Below, one piece after another: positions 18,252 to 27,093 of a stretch of 64,000 nt of DNA. Below the pieces are notes generated by a model that searched no databases, was not told the origin of the DNA, and saw nothing but the letters and a program-made list of their open reading frames with translations. Every line of letters begins with the position of its first letter. The first letter of the stretch is position 1. Made by a program: the position numbers and the translations under genes. Origin of the DNA: Micromonospora polyrhachis (GTDB lineage Bacteria > Actinomycetota > Actinomycetes > Mycobacteriales > Micromonosporaceae). Location of the stretch: NCBI RefSeq assembly GCF_014203835.1, contig NZ_JACHJW010000001.1:3918501-3982500 (forward strand), given 5' to 3'.

Positions 18252-19274
18252 TCAGCGGGTGGCGCCCAGGTGGTGTACCAGGACGGCGACGTCGGCGGCG
18301 TACTCGCACCAGTCCCGATCTGGCTGGAAGCCGAGTTCGGCGTTGACCTGGATCATCGCCTCGTTGGACTGGGCGTTCCAGGTCTGCACCTCTGCCAGTT
18401 CCGGTTCGGCCGAGCGGAGTTCGAGCAGCATCCGTGCCTTGATCGCTCGGTCGATGCCGTGCCCGCGGTGCTGCCGGACGACGATCGTGTCGTACTGGTC
18501 GGCTCGGGTGGGATGCTGGGCCGGTACGACGACCTCGGTCAGGCCGGCCACCACGCCGCTGCTCTCCTCGATGGCGAGCACGATGTAGGGCTTCATGCCC
18601 CGGCGGTGCAGGCAGTCGAGGCTGTCCCGCAACCGTTCCGGGTCGACCGAACTCGGCCGGAGGTCGAGGTCACCATCGTCGACGTCGCGCAGCTCCGCCT
18701 TGGCCCGGGCGTACGCCTCGACCAGTGGGTCGGGTGGGCCGCCGGGGTAGAACTCGACCCGATATCCATCGCCGATGCCGCCGGCCATCTTTTCCAGTGC
18801 CGGCCAGTCCACGCTGGACAGCTGAAGGACGCTGCGGGTCTCCAGGAATTCCCGGTCGAAGCCGAGGGCTTCATAGAAGCTGACGGCCGGAGTGCCGCCG
18901 ACCACCTCCACGCCGAGCGCGGAAAACCCCTCCTGGTAGGCCCGTCGGGCAGCGGTGGCAAGCAGTTGCCGACCCAGTCCCTGGCGTCTCACCTCGGGGT
19001 GCACCAGCACCTCGATGACCCCGATGTCCCCGAGTAGTAGGACGTGGACGTAGCCAAGGATGCGGCAGCCCACTTGTTGCGGCTCTGGTTCCTTCTCGGC
19101 GATCCAGGCGATCCGTCGGGAACCGGGCATCACCTCGACGAGGTACTCCCGTAGCGAGCTTGCCTGCCAGGGGGGATCGTCTGGAAGGTCCGCCGCCAGC
19201 GCCGCGTTGAAAGTGTGCAGCAATGACTCGATCGCGTCCGACGACGCGGTCCGAGGGTCCCACTCGCGCACCAT
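18252..19274 (-). CDS. Tandem GNAT N-acetyltransferase
   Basis: 340 residues with two acetyltransferase folds. The first (about 1-165) has the acetyl-CoA loop RRQGLGRQLL and the tail VSFYEALGF. The second (about 170-340) has a degenerate loop VRQHRGHGIDRAIKARML and the terminal motif NEAMIQVNAELGFQP. This layout recalls two-domain GNATs such as mycothiol synthase-like or aminoglycoside-modifying enzymes, but no substrate can be assigned. GTG at 19277 directly precedes the ATG chosen here. It is transcribed with the same polarity as, and about 70 bases upstream of, the nuclease gene. Confidence 0.85.
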   Translation of the reverse strand: MVREWDPRTASSDAIESLLHTFNAALAADLPDDPPWQASSLREYLVEVMPGSRRIAWIAEKEPEPQQVGCRILGYVHVLLLGDIGVIEVLVHPEVRRQGLGRQLLATAARRAYQEGFSALGVEVVGGTPAVSFYEALGFDREFLETRSVLQLSSVDWPALEKMAGGIGDGYRVEFYPGGPPDPLVEAYARAKAELRDVDDGDLDLRPSSVDPERLRDSLDCLHRRGMKPYIVLAIEESSGVVAGLTEVVVPAQHPTRADQYDTIVVRQHRGHGIDRAIKARMLLELRSAEPELAEVQTWNAQSNEAMIQVNAELGFQPDRDWCEYAADVAVLVHHLGATR

Positions 19275-19346
19275 CACCAGTACAGCTTGCCGCTAACCGG
19301 AGCCGGGCGGAAGTGCCCAGTTCTCCAAGGTGTGCGAGTGTTCACG

Positions 19347-20633
19347 CTAAGTGCGGCTGGCTATGCCGTACCGGTTGGCGGTATCGAACACCGACTGGGC
19401 GTATGCCCGCACGTCGTTGTAGGAGAGGATGGCGTTCCACCAGTCCCGAGCGGTGGAAAGGTCACGGCCACCGGTGCACAGATAGTTACCGGCCGCAAGC
19501 GCCGCATCGTTGATGTTGTGCGGGTCCTTCAGCCCGTCGTTGTCGGCGTCGGCACCGTTTGACTGCCAGGTGGTGGGGATGAACTGCATCGGACCGACGG
19601 CCCGGTCGTAGGTGGTGTCACCGTCCAGAAGACCACGATCGGTGTCCATGATCTTCTGGGTGCCGCCGGTGCCGGTCAGCGGCGGGCCGAAGATCTTGGG
19701 CAGCGCCTGTCCGTTGGGCTGGAGCTGGGCGTTGTTGTGTTGGCCGTGGTTGGACTCGACCGAGCCGATCGCCGCCAGCGTGGTCCAGCTCAGCCGGCAC
19801 GAGGGGGTGGTCCGGGCGAGGGCCAGTTCGGCGTACCCGTACGCCTGCATCGCGATCGGCGAGACGTTGATCCGATTACCGATCTGCTGGGCCCAGCTGG
19901 CGAGCAGGTCGATGCTACGGCCGCTGGTCCCGCCGGTGGGCAGGGCACTGGGCGACCCGGTCGGACCCACCGGCCCGGGGGACAGGTCGGGGTCCAGCGG
20001 TACCGGCCACTGGGCACCAGCGTCGGTCGCGGTGGGGCTGGCCGCGATCCTGGGCGCGGAGGCGGTGGCCGGGACGAGGACCGCGCCGGCCGTGCCGGTC
20101 GCCGCGACGAGCGCGAGCAGCATGAGGGCGGGTAGGGTCAGCCGGCCGCTGGGCCGTCGGGACCAGGCGCGTACGGCCCGGCCGGTGGTGACGGCGGCCT
20201 GTCGTGGCGGCGGGATCCGGCGTACGGCATGGGCGAAGGGCACCCGGACGCGCCGACGGCGTCCACCGGCTGCCGAATCCGCAACGGGCGCTACGTCCGG
20301 AGCCGCTGCTGCCTCGGCTGGCTTGCCGTCGTTCGACTCAACGCCGGCCGACTCGGGTTCGGCCGGCTTTTCTTCGTCCGGCTTGCTGCTGTCCGGCTCT
20401 GTTTTGGCCGGCTTCGCGTCATCCGGCTCTGATTTGGCTGGCTCGGCACCAGCCGGCTTTACTTCGTCCGGCTTTACTTCGTCCGGCTTGCTGCCGGCCG
20501 GTTTCGGGTCCGCCCGCTTGGTGTCGTGCTCGGTGCTGCCAGGATCGGGATTCGCTCTGACCACTGTCGCATCGGCTGCCGGTGCGCTGGGACGCAGGTG
20601 CCGAACCTTCGGGGTCTCCTCGCCGTCCGCCAC
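19347..20633 (-). CDS. Membrane-anchored lytic murein transglycosylase
   Basis: 428 residues, GTG start. The N-terminal 125 residues are cytosolic and dominated by Lys/Pro/Asp/Glu repeats. A basic stretch leads to one membrane segment (about 166-188), then a Pro/Ser/Thr linker and an extracytoplasmic transglycosylase domain (about 245-428). Catalytic Glu293 lies in IGSVESNHGQH, and AVGPMQFIPTTWQ and NPDD-like NINDAALAAGNYLC motifs mark the SLT_2 family. It would cleave the MurNAc-GlcNAc bond of peptidoglycan with anhydro product. The type II orientation and repeat tail are unusual for a simple autolysin and suggest an intracellular partner. Divergent from the FmdB gene. Confidence 0.9.
   Translation of the reverse strand: MADGEETPKVRHLRPSAPAADATVVRANPDPGSTEHDTKRADPKPAGSKPDEVKPDEVKPAGAEPAKSEPDDAKPAKTEPDSSKPDEEKPAEPESAGVESNDGKPAEAAAAPDVAPVADSAAGGRRRRVRVPFAHAVRRIPPPRQAAVTTGRAVRAWSRRPSGRLTLPALMLLALVAATGTAGAVLVPATASAPRIAASPTATDAGAQWPVPLDPDLSPGPVGPTGSPSALPTGGTSGRSIDLLASWAQQIGNRINVSPIAMQAYGYAELALARTTPSCRLSWTTLAAIGSVESNHGQHNNAQLQPNGQALPKIFGPPLTGTGGTQKIMDTDRGLLDGDTTYDRAVGPMQFIPTTWQSNGADADNDGLKDPHNINDAALAAGNYLCTGGRDLSTARDWWNAILSYNDVRAYAQSVFDTANRYGIASRT
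20361..20515 (-). repeat. 15-bp-periodic coding repeat in the transglycosylase gene
   Basis: Read on the minus strand this encodes a run of KP(D/A)xx(K/E)P pentads. Neighbouring 15-base units are identical at 14 of 15 bases at 20461-20475 and 20476-20490. The array likely grows and shrinks by slippage. Confidence 0.8.
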
Positions 20634-20690
20634 GCGTCGAGTATTACCTATTGCGGCGATGCCGTCAGGTCCGGTCGTACCCTTGTGGGC

Positions 20691-20906
20691 ATGCCCCGGT
20701 ACGAGTTCCGCTGCCGAGCCTGCGGCGACACCTTCGAAATCGAACGTCCGATGGCGCAGTCATCCGCGCCGGCAACCTGCCCGCAGGGGCATGCCGACAC
20801 CGTCAAGCTGCTTTCCACGGTTGCCGTGACCGGTCGGGGCGGTGTCGGACGGGAGTCGACACCACGTGGCGGCGGTGGTTGTTGTGGTGGAGGTTGTGGC
20901 TGCTGA
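20691..20906 (+). CDS. FmdB-family zinc-ribbon protein
   Basis: 71 residues starting MPRYEFRCRACGDTFEIERP. The CRAC and, 25 residues later, CPQGH pairs form a zinc ribbon, and the tail is a Gly/Cys cluster (GGCCGGGCGC). It belongs to the FmdB/CxxC_CXXC_SSSS family of small putative regulatory proteins, whose function is not established. No strong ribosome site precedes the ATG; transcription may start at or near it. It is divergent from the transglycosylase gene with 57 bases between starts, so the two promoters must overlap. Confidence 0.85.
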   Translation: MPRYEFRCRACGDTFEIERPMAQSSAPATCPQGHADTVKLLSTVAVTGRGGVGRESTPRGGGGCCGGGCGC

Positions 20907-21091
20907 CAGCGCGACGCCGGTCGGTCAATGGCCGTAGCGTTCCGAACACAGTGGGTTGATTCCAATTCGCTCTGTCCGCACGTCGTCACCGGTTGGCACC
21001 TTGGGTCGGGCCCGCGCGTCCGTTCTTACGATGCGTAATCGCATGGTCATGCGGCAGCATGAACGCGACTCCAGGGGCGGAGGTTCCACGC

Positions 21092-23944
21092 ATGTCGGCA
21101 CGGATCCACCTGCCGAGTGGGCTGGTGACATTTATGTTCACCGACATCGAAGGCTCCACCAGGCTGGCCCAGATGCTCGGTACGGGCTATCGCCCGGTGC
21201 TCAGCGAGCATCGGCGACTGCTCCGTGACACGTTGACCGCGACCGAGGGCACGGAGCTGCTGACCGAGGGCGACTCCTTCTTCGTCGCGTTCGACCAGGC
21301 CACCGCCGCACTCGACGCGTGTCTGGCCGCGCAGCGGGCACTGTCCAACCACGAATGGCCGACGCCGGAGGCAGCTCCCCGGGTCCGGATGGGACTGCAC
21401 ACCGGCCACGCCGAGCCGCTGGCCGGTGAGTACGCCAGCGCCGAGGTACACCGGGCTGCCCGGATCGCCGCCGCCGCCCACGGCGGGCAGGTGCTCTGTT
21501 CCGGTGCGACCGCCCGGCACGCCGCACCACTGCCGGCCGGTGCCACCCTGCTCGACCTCGGCCTGCACCGGCTACGTGGTTTCGACGACCGGGAACGGCT
21601 CTTCCAACTGGTCGCACCGGGCCTGGAACGACGGTTTCCCCGACCCCGTACCGCCGAGTCGGTGCCGCACAACCTGCCGATCCAGGTCACCTCGTTCGTT
21701 GGTTGGCAGGCGGAACGGATCGAACTTGCGCGGCTGGTGAACGACCACCGCCTGGTCACCGTCGTCGGTGCGGGTGGGGCCGGCAAGACCCGGCTGGCGG
21801 TCGAGCTGGCCAGCGGAGTCGTCGACACGTACCCGGATGGGGTCTGGTTCGTCGACATCGCGACGGTGACCGACCCGGGGCTGGTCGCCTTCGCGATCGC
21901 CGCCGTGCTCGGCCTGCGCCCGGAACCGGGTCGGCCGATGGCCGAAACCCTCGTGGAATACGTAGCGTCCCGGCGGATGCTCATCCTGCTGGACACCTGC
22001 GACGCGCAGCCTGCGGCATCGGCCGAGGTCGCCGCGCGGCTGCTCACCGGTGGTAGCGGGGTGCGAGTGTTGGCCACCAGCAGGGAGCCGCTCGGCCTGC
22101 CCGGGGAGGTGGTGTGGCGGATCCCGCCGCTGTCGGTGCACCCCGGACCGGGCGGTACGCCGAGTGACGCGATCGCGTTGCTGCTGGACCGTACGGCGGC
22201 GGCCCGGGGCGGCCGACGAGCCGGCCCCGCCGAGGCGGTCGACCTGCAACGGGTGGTGGCCCGCCTGGACGGGCTGCCGTTGGCGATCGAACTCGCCGCC
22301 GCCCGACTACGGGTGCTTTCCGCCAGTCAGCTCGCCGAACGGCTGGACGACGTGCTGGGCACGTTGGACGCCGGGCGGGAGGAGCCAGAGCCGCCACCGG
22401 CGGCCAATGGTCGATGGGTGGCCAATCAGCATGACACGGTCGAGCTGACCGCTGCGGCGTTCGGTGCGGTGCCCCCGCCGGACGCCCGAGCCGCCCATCG
22501 GACCGCAACCCAGCGGCACGTCACGATGGAGGCGACCGTCACCTGGTCGTACCGCACCCTGGGGCCGCGTGCCGCTCGGCTGCTGCGCTGGCTGGCGGTC
22601 TTTTCCGGGCCGGTCGATCTGGCGACGGTGGAGTGGTTGCTGAACGACGATCCACTCGACCCACTCTCGGTGCTGGTGGACAAGTCGATGCTCCAGGCCG
22701 AGCCGACCGCCTCCGGCATCACCTATCGGATGCTCGACCCGATCCGGGCCTACGCCGCCCGCCGGCTGGTCGACGCAGGTGAGGAGAAGACCGCCCGGGA
22801 CCGACACGTGGCCTGGTCGCTGAATGCCGCACAACGGGCCTACCTCGGCCCGGACGAGCGGCCGGTGACGCTGTCGTTGTACGCGCTCGATCCGCTCGCC
22901 GACGAGCTGCGGGCCGCGCTGCGGTGGACGACCACCGGCGGCAGCGCCCGGTACGGGTTGCAGCTGGCCGGGGTGCTGGATCAGTGGTGGCGGGAACGTG
23001 GGCTGGCCCGGGAGGGACGGTTGTGGTTGTTCCGGCTCTACGGGCGGATCGCCGAGACCCGGGAATCGATTCCCGACGCGGAACTGGCGATGGCGTACCA
23101 CATGCATTCGATGCACGCCGGGGCCGACGGCGAGTTCGCCGAGGAACTGCGCTTTTCGAAGCGGGCGGAGAGTGCCGCTCGGCAGGCGGATGATGCCGGT
23201 CTACTCGCCCGGGTGCTCGCCGGTCGCGCCTCGCCATTGATCGACATGGGGCAGCGGGTCGAGGCGGAGCGGGTCTGTCGGGAGGTCATCGACTGGGGGC
23301 GGCGCAACGACGTCTCCGGGGACGCGCTCTTCGCCGTCTACAGCCTCGCCGAGTTGCTCTGGCATCGGGGTGCGCTGGACGAGGCGGCCGAGTTGCTGGG
23401 GGCGGCCCGCCCGGTGGAGGCGGCCCGGCCGGTGGAACGGGCCCGGCGCTCGGTCGACATGCTGCTCGGCATGGTGGCGCTGGCCCGGGGGGACCTGGTG
23501 GCCGCACACGACCATCTGGTGGTCGCGTTGCGCTCCCGGATGAGCCACGGCTTCCACGGGCGGGCCTGCGACACGGTCAACGCGATCGCGGTGCGGTGTG
23601 CGGCCGGCGGTGAGCCGGTGACGGCCGCCCGGCTGTTCGGGGCGGCTGCCCGGACCCGGTCGGTGATGCACCGCAGACCGGGGGTGTTCGGTGCCTACTG
23701 GTTGGCGGAGCAGGCCAAACTTCGTACGGAGTTGGGAGACCTGACCTTCGACGCCGCCTACGCCGAGGGTATGGAGCTGAGCCTGGCCGAGGCGGCGGCC
23801 GTCGCGCTGGCGGTGGAGCATCCCGACCTGGTGCCCGGCTCCATCCGGTTCTCCGTGGTCGAGCCACCAGCTCCCCGGTCGCGGCCCTCGTCGGACGTGC
23901 CGCCTCGGGTCGCCGAGCGGCGGGAGCACAAGGAACCACGTTGA
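21092..23944 (+). CDS. Class III cyclase-domain / AAA-type ATPase regulator
   Basis: 950 residues, ATG with GGAGG eight bases upstream. Residues 10-175 are a class III nucleotidyl cyclase domain (FTDIEGSTRL with metal Asp18, EGDSFFVAF with Asp61). Residues 200-500 are an NB-ARC/AfsR-like ATPase with Walker A GAGGAGKT at 226-233, then a helical TPR-like region. The usual catalytic Asn before AAR is His120 (VHRAAR), so cyclase activity is questionable and the domain may only bind nucleotide. No DNA-binding output domain is present, unlike SARP or LuxR relatives. An ATGCG-TAAT-CGCAT dyad at 21031-21044 precedes the gene. Target unknown. Confidence 0.85.
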   Translation: MSARIHLPSGLVTFMFTDIEGSTRLAQMLGTGYRPVLSEHRRLLRDTLTATEGTELLTEGDSFFVAFDQATAALDACLAAQRALSNHEWPTPEAAPRVRMGLHTGHAEPLAGEYASAEVHRAARIAAAAHGGQVLCSGATARHAAPLPAGATLLDLGLHRLRGFDDRERLFQLVAPGLERRFPRPRTAESVPHNLPIQVTSFVGWQAERIELARLVNDHRLVTVVGAGGAGKTRLAVELASGVVDTYPDGVWFVDIATVTDPGLVAFAIAAVLGLRPEPGRPMAETLVEYVASRRMLILLDTCDAQPAASAEVAARLLTGGSGVRVLATSREPLGLPGEVVWRIPPLSVHPGPGGTPSDAIALLLDRTAAARGGRRAGPAEAVDLQRVVARLDGLPLAIELAAARLRVLSASQLAERLDDVLGTLDAGREEPEPPPAANGRWVANQHDTVELTAAAFGAVPPPDARAAHRTATQRHVTMEATVTWSYRTLGPRAARLLRWLAVFSGPVDLATVEWLLNDDPLDPLSVLVDKSMLQAEPTASGITYRMLDPIRAYAARRLVDAGEEKTARDRHVAWSLNAAQRAYLGPDERPVTLSLYALDPLADELRAALRWTTTGGSARYGLQLAGVLDQWWRERGLAREGRLWLFRLYGRIAETRESIPDAELAMAYHMHSMHAGADGEFAEELRFSKRAESAARQADDAGLLARVLAGRASPLIDMGQRVEAERVCREVIDWGRRNDVSGDALFAVYSLAELLWHRGALDEAAELLGAARPVEAARPVERARRSVDMLLGMVALARGDLVAAHDHLVVALRSRMSHGFHGRACDTVNAIAVRCAAGGEPVTAARLFGAAARTRSVMHRRPGVFGAYWLAEQAKLRTELGDLTFDAAYAEGMELSLAEAAAVALAVEHPDLVPGSIRFSVVEPPAPRSRPSSDVPPRVAERREHKEPR

Positions 23945-24023
23945 GGCCGGACCAGCCAGGACGGGCGGCCAACTCCGACACCCGGGGAATATCCAGATCG
24001 CTCAGGCCGGTATCAGGAGGTGG

Positions 24024-24070
24024 GCCGGGCCGGGCCCCGGGACTTCACAAATCTCGGGGTCCGGCCCGGC
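24024..24070. terminator. Strong hairpin between convergent cyclase and GH10-like genes
   Basis: A 16-base arm at 24024-24039 pairs with 24055-24070 at 15 of 16 positions around a 15-base loop. It lies 80 bases past the cyclase stop and just beyond the opposing stop, so it can serve both genes. Confidence 0.75.
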
Positions 24071-24075
24071 GTCGG

Positions 24076-25731
24076 TCAGCGGACGAAGCGCGGCAGGCTC
24101 GGCGTGCTCTCGTTGTAGAGCCGGTCGAGCGTGGTCACCTGGTAGGTGTAGCGCTTGCCCGGTTCGGCGGTGGCGTCCAGGTAGGACTGTGCGCCCGTGC
24201 CGGTGGCCCGTACGGTGCCGACCAGGTGCGCGGCGTCGGCGAAGCCGCACTTGCCGGGCACGGTGATGCCGTCGAACCGGTAGACCGCGTACGAGGTGGC
24301 CTTGCCGAACGGGCCCAGCCCGTCGGCCGGCTGCTGCCAACGCAGCCGGACCCCGTCGGCCTGCCGGGTCGCCCCGGTGACGACCGGGAACAGCAGCGGC
24401 TTCGCGGCCAGGCGCGGCATGGTCGGCACGAGTGCCGGCCGGGAGTAGTGCTCGGCGGCGTAGACGTCGGTCGCGCCCAGCTTGTTCATCCGGATCTGCG
24501 TGGCGTTGAAGTGGATGTTGCCAGCCACCTCGGGGTAGTCCCGGTTGAAGGTCAGGTGCCGGGACATCTCGGCCGGGTCCTGCCAGGCGGCCGGCTGGCC
24601 GGGCTCACCGATCTTGTAGTCGGCCTGTCCGATGTAGAGCTGGACCTTGGTGCCGCGGACCACCTCGGACCACCACGGTACGAGCTTGGCGTAGTCGGCG
24701 ACGGCCAGGCCGATGTTCCAGTAGACCTGCGGCACGATGTAGTCGATCCACTCCTCCTTGACCCACTTGCGGGTGTCGGCGAAGTTGGCGTCGTAGGACT
24801 GGGTGCCGTTGGTCTCCGAGCCGAGCGGGTCGGTGCCCTTGTTACGCCAGATGCCGAACGGGCTGACCCCGAACTTCACCCACGGCTTGGCGGCCTTGAT
24901 CTTCTGGCCCATCTCCTGCACCAGCAGGTCGATGTTGTGCCGCCGCCAGTCCGCCTTGTTGGTGAAGTCGCCGCCGTGCTGCTCGAAGGTGGCCTGGTCG
25001 GCGAAGTCCTGCCCGGCCGCCGGGTACGGGTAGAAGTAGTCGTCGAAGTGCACGCCGTCGATGTCGTACCGGTTGACGGCGTCCATCATCGCGGTCTGCA
25101 CGAACTGTCGTACCTCGGGAATGCCCGGGTTGTAGTAGAGCCGCGAGCCGGCGGCGTTGACCGGGTAGGCGACCGCCCAGTTTGGGTTCTGCCGGGCCGG
25201 GTGGCCGGGGGCGAGCTTGTCGAGGTCGGCACCGGCACCGTCCGGCATCGAGATCCGGTACGGGTTGAACCAGGCGTGGAACTCCAGGTTGCGCTTGTGT
25301 GCCTCGTCGACCAGGTAGGCCAGCGGGTCCCAGCCCGGGTCCTGGCCGCGTACCCCGGTCAGGAACTCCGACCAGGGCTCGTGCGGCGACGGCCAGAACG
25401 CGTCGGCGGTGGGGCGGACCTGCACGACCACGGCGTTGTGGTTGAGCTGCTGGGCGAGGTCGAGCCAGCCGGAGTACTCGGCCTTCTGGGTGGCGATCCG
25501 GTCCGGCGCGGTGTAGGACGCCTTGGTCGGCCAGTCGATGTTGACCACCGAGGCGATCCACATGGCCCGGAACTGCCGCTTCGGCGTGGCCGGGTCAGGC
25601 TGGCAGGTGGTGCTGTTGCTGCTCGGGTCCGGTGCCGCGGGCGCGGGGGCGGCGCTCGCGGGCGTGGCGGCGACGAGCGCGCCGAGGAGCGCTACGGCCA
25701 CCCCGGCGGCTCTGAGCCGATTTGCCTTCAT
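24076..25731 (-). CDS. Secreted GH10-like (DUF187/YngK-type) glycoside hydrolase
   Basis: 551 residues. The signal peptide is MKANRLRAAGVAVALLGALV followed by ATPASAAPAP. The core (about 50-430) carries hallmarks of the GHL10/UPF0748 family: FRAMWIASVVNIDWP, HNAVVVQVRPTADAFWPS, EFHAWFNPYR, YDIDGVHFDDYFYP and VPQVYW, all strand ends of a TIM barrel with acidic residues at active-site positions. A C-terminal fibronectin-like module follows. These enzymes act on cell-wall or other polysaccharides; the exact substrate is not inferable. The ATG has GAAGGG upstream; an open extension of 39 codons is low-complexity and was rejected. It faces away from the K+ channel gene. Confidence 0.88.
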   Translation of the reverse strand: MKANRLRAAGVAVALLGALVAATPASAAPAPAAPDPSSNSTTCQPDPATPKRQFRAMWIASVVNIDWPTKASYTAPDRIATQKAEYSGWLDLAQQLNHNAVVVQVRPTADAFWPSPHEPWSEFLTGVRGQDPGWDPLAYLVDEAHKRNLEFHAWFNPYRISMPDGAGADLDKLAPGHPARQNPNWAVAYPVNAAGSRLYYNPGIPEVRQFVQTAMMDAVNRYDIDGVHFDDYFYPYPAAGQDFADQATFEQHGGDFTNKADWRRHNIDLLVQEMGQKIKAAKPWVKFGVSPFGIWRNKGTDPLGSETNGTQSYDANFADTRKWVKEEWIDYIVPQVYWNIGLAVADYAKLVPWWSEVVRGTKVQLYIGQADYKIGEPGQPAAWQDPAEMSRHLTFNRDYPEVAGNIHFNATQIRMNKLGATDVYAAEHYSRPALVPTMPRLAAKPLLFPVVTGATRQADGVRLRWQQPADGLGPFGKATSYAVYRFDGITVPGKCGFADAAHLVGTVRATGTGAQSYLDATAEPGKRYTYQVTTLDRLYNESTPSLPRFVR

Positions 25732-25990
25732 GCGGTGTGTCCCTTCATTGGGGCTCCCGGTCAGGGTTGGGCGCGGCGGGCCGGCTGGACCGGAGGTCGA
25801 CCCCGGGCTGCCGGGCCGACTCGGCAAGATTCGCCGTTCGGCAACCATCGCTCAGAAGGAAATTTTCATAGAGTTCGGTGGAACGCAAGCCCTCCTCGGT
25901 GTGACCCGGCCGGCTGAACGCGGCTTGCGACACGGGTACGGACTATGGTGTGCACGTGCAGGCGCGAGCGGGGGCGGAGCGGGACGAGAA

Positions 25991-27004
25991 GTGATCCACT
26001 TTCCGGTCGTACGCAAGGGGCCCCTACGCGCGTTGAGCCTGCGGCTCTTCGCGGCGCTCGTCCTGGTGCTGGTCATCGTCGGGGTCGTCTACCTCGACCG
26101 AGACGGCTATCGGGACGTCAACGAAGACGGCATGACCCTGCTCGACTGCTTCTACTACGCCGTGGTCACGCTCTCGACCACCGGGTACGGCGACATCACC
26201 CCGGTGTCGGACAGCGCCCGATGGGTGAACGTCCTGATAGTTACCCCCGCCCGGGTGCTCTTCCTGATCATCCTGGTCGGCACCACCCTGGAAGTCCTGA
26301 CCGAGCAGTACCGCACCAGCCTGCGCACGACGCGGTGGAGGAGGAACGTGAAGGACCACGTCATCGTCTGCGGCTACGGGACCAAGGGCCGCAGCGCCAT
26401 CTCCGCCCTGCTGGAGACAGGCTTCGACAAGTCACGCATCATCGTGGTCGAGCGCAACCCCACCGTCGTACGACAGGCCACCTCGGCTGGGCTGGTCGCG
26501 ATCGAAGGATCAGCCACCCGGTCGGCGGTGCTCGACGAGGCCCATGTCCGCAACGCCAAGGCGGTGATTATCGCGGCGGACTCCGACGACGCGTCCGTGC
26601 TGGTCACGTTGACCGTACGGCAGCTCACCGTCGGGCAGGTCCGGATCATCGCCGCCGTACGGGAGGCGGAGAACGCGCCACTGCTCAAGCAGAGCGGGGC
26701 GCACCACGTCATCGTCTCCTCGGCGACCGCCGGTCGACTGTTGGGGCTGTCCACCTCGGCACCGCCGCTCATCGACGTCGTCGAGGACCTGCTCTCCCCC
26801 GGCCAGGGCATGGCGCTGGCCATGCGCTCGGCCAACCGGGACGAGGTCGGCCGCTCCCCCCGGGAGTTGGAGACCCTGGTCATCGCCCTGGTTCGGCGCG
26901 GCAAGGTGGTCTCGCTGGCCGATCCGGGCGGTGGGGCGATCGAGACCGGCGACATGCTGGTCTACGTCCGCGACGACCGTTCACCCGCCCCGGCCGCCAG
27001 CTGA
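25991..27004 (+). CDS. Potassium channel protein with RCK (TrkA-N) domain
   Basis: 337 residues, GTG start. One N-terminal helix (about 14-34), a pore loop with selectivity filter STTGYGDI about residue 60, and a second helix (about 80-100) make a two-TM channel. An RCK domain follows with the Rossmann motif VCGYGTKGRSA, and a TrkA-C-like end. It should conduct K+ gated by a nucleotide or ion at the RCK ring. In-frame starts further upstream would run into the GH10-like gene, so I reject them. It is followed at once by a strong hairpin and the convergent korB. Confidence 0.9.
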   Translation: MIHFPVVRKGPLRALSLRLFAALVLVLVIVGVVYLDRDGYRDVNEDGMTLLDCFYYAVVTLSTTGYGDITPVSDSARWVNVLIVTPARVLFLIILVGTTLEVLTEQYRTSLRTTRWRRNVKDHVIVCGYGTKGRSAISALLETGFDKSRIIVVERNPTVVRQATSAGLVAIEGSATRSAVLDEAHVRNAKAVIIAADSDDASVLVTLTVRQLTVGQVRIIAAVREAENAPLLKQSGAHHVIVSSATAGRLLGLSTSAPPLIDVVEDLLSPGQGMALAMRSANRDEVGRSPRELETLVIALVRRGKVVSLADPGGGAIETGDMLVYVRDDRSPAPAAS

Positions 27005-27019
27005 TCCACCCCTGCCGAG

Positions 27020-27078
27020 TTGACCAAGAGGTTTGCGTCCGGTCCGAGCAGGGACCATGACGCAAACCTCTTGATCAA
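27020..27078. terminator. Bidirectional terminator between K+ channel and korB
   Basis: Arms 27020-27039 and 27059-27078 pair at 19 of 20 positions, and the loop contains a second nested stem (GGTCC / GGACC). It lies 15 bases beyond each convergent stop. Confidence 0.85.
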
Positions 27079-27093
27079 CGCTGCGGTTCGGAG

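Noticed and set aside
23941-25917. Plus-strand 658-residue frame opposite the GH10-like gene
   Set aside because: Antisense shadow. The minus strand shows a full signal peptide and TIM-barrel motifs.
25523-25990. Upstream extension of the K+ channel frame
   Set aside because: It overlaps the start and signal peptide of the divergent GH10-like gene and is not conserved in character.
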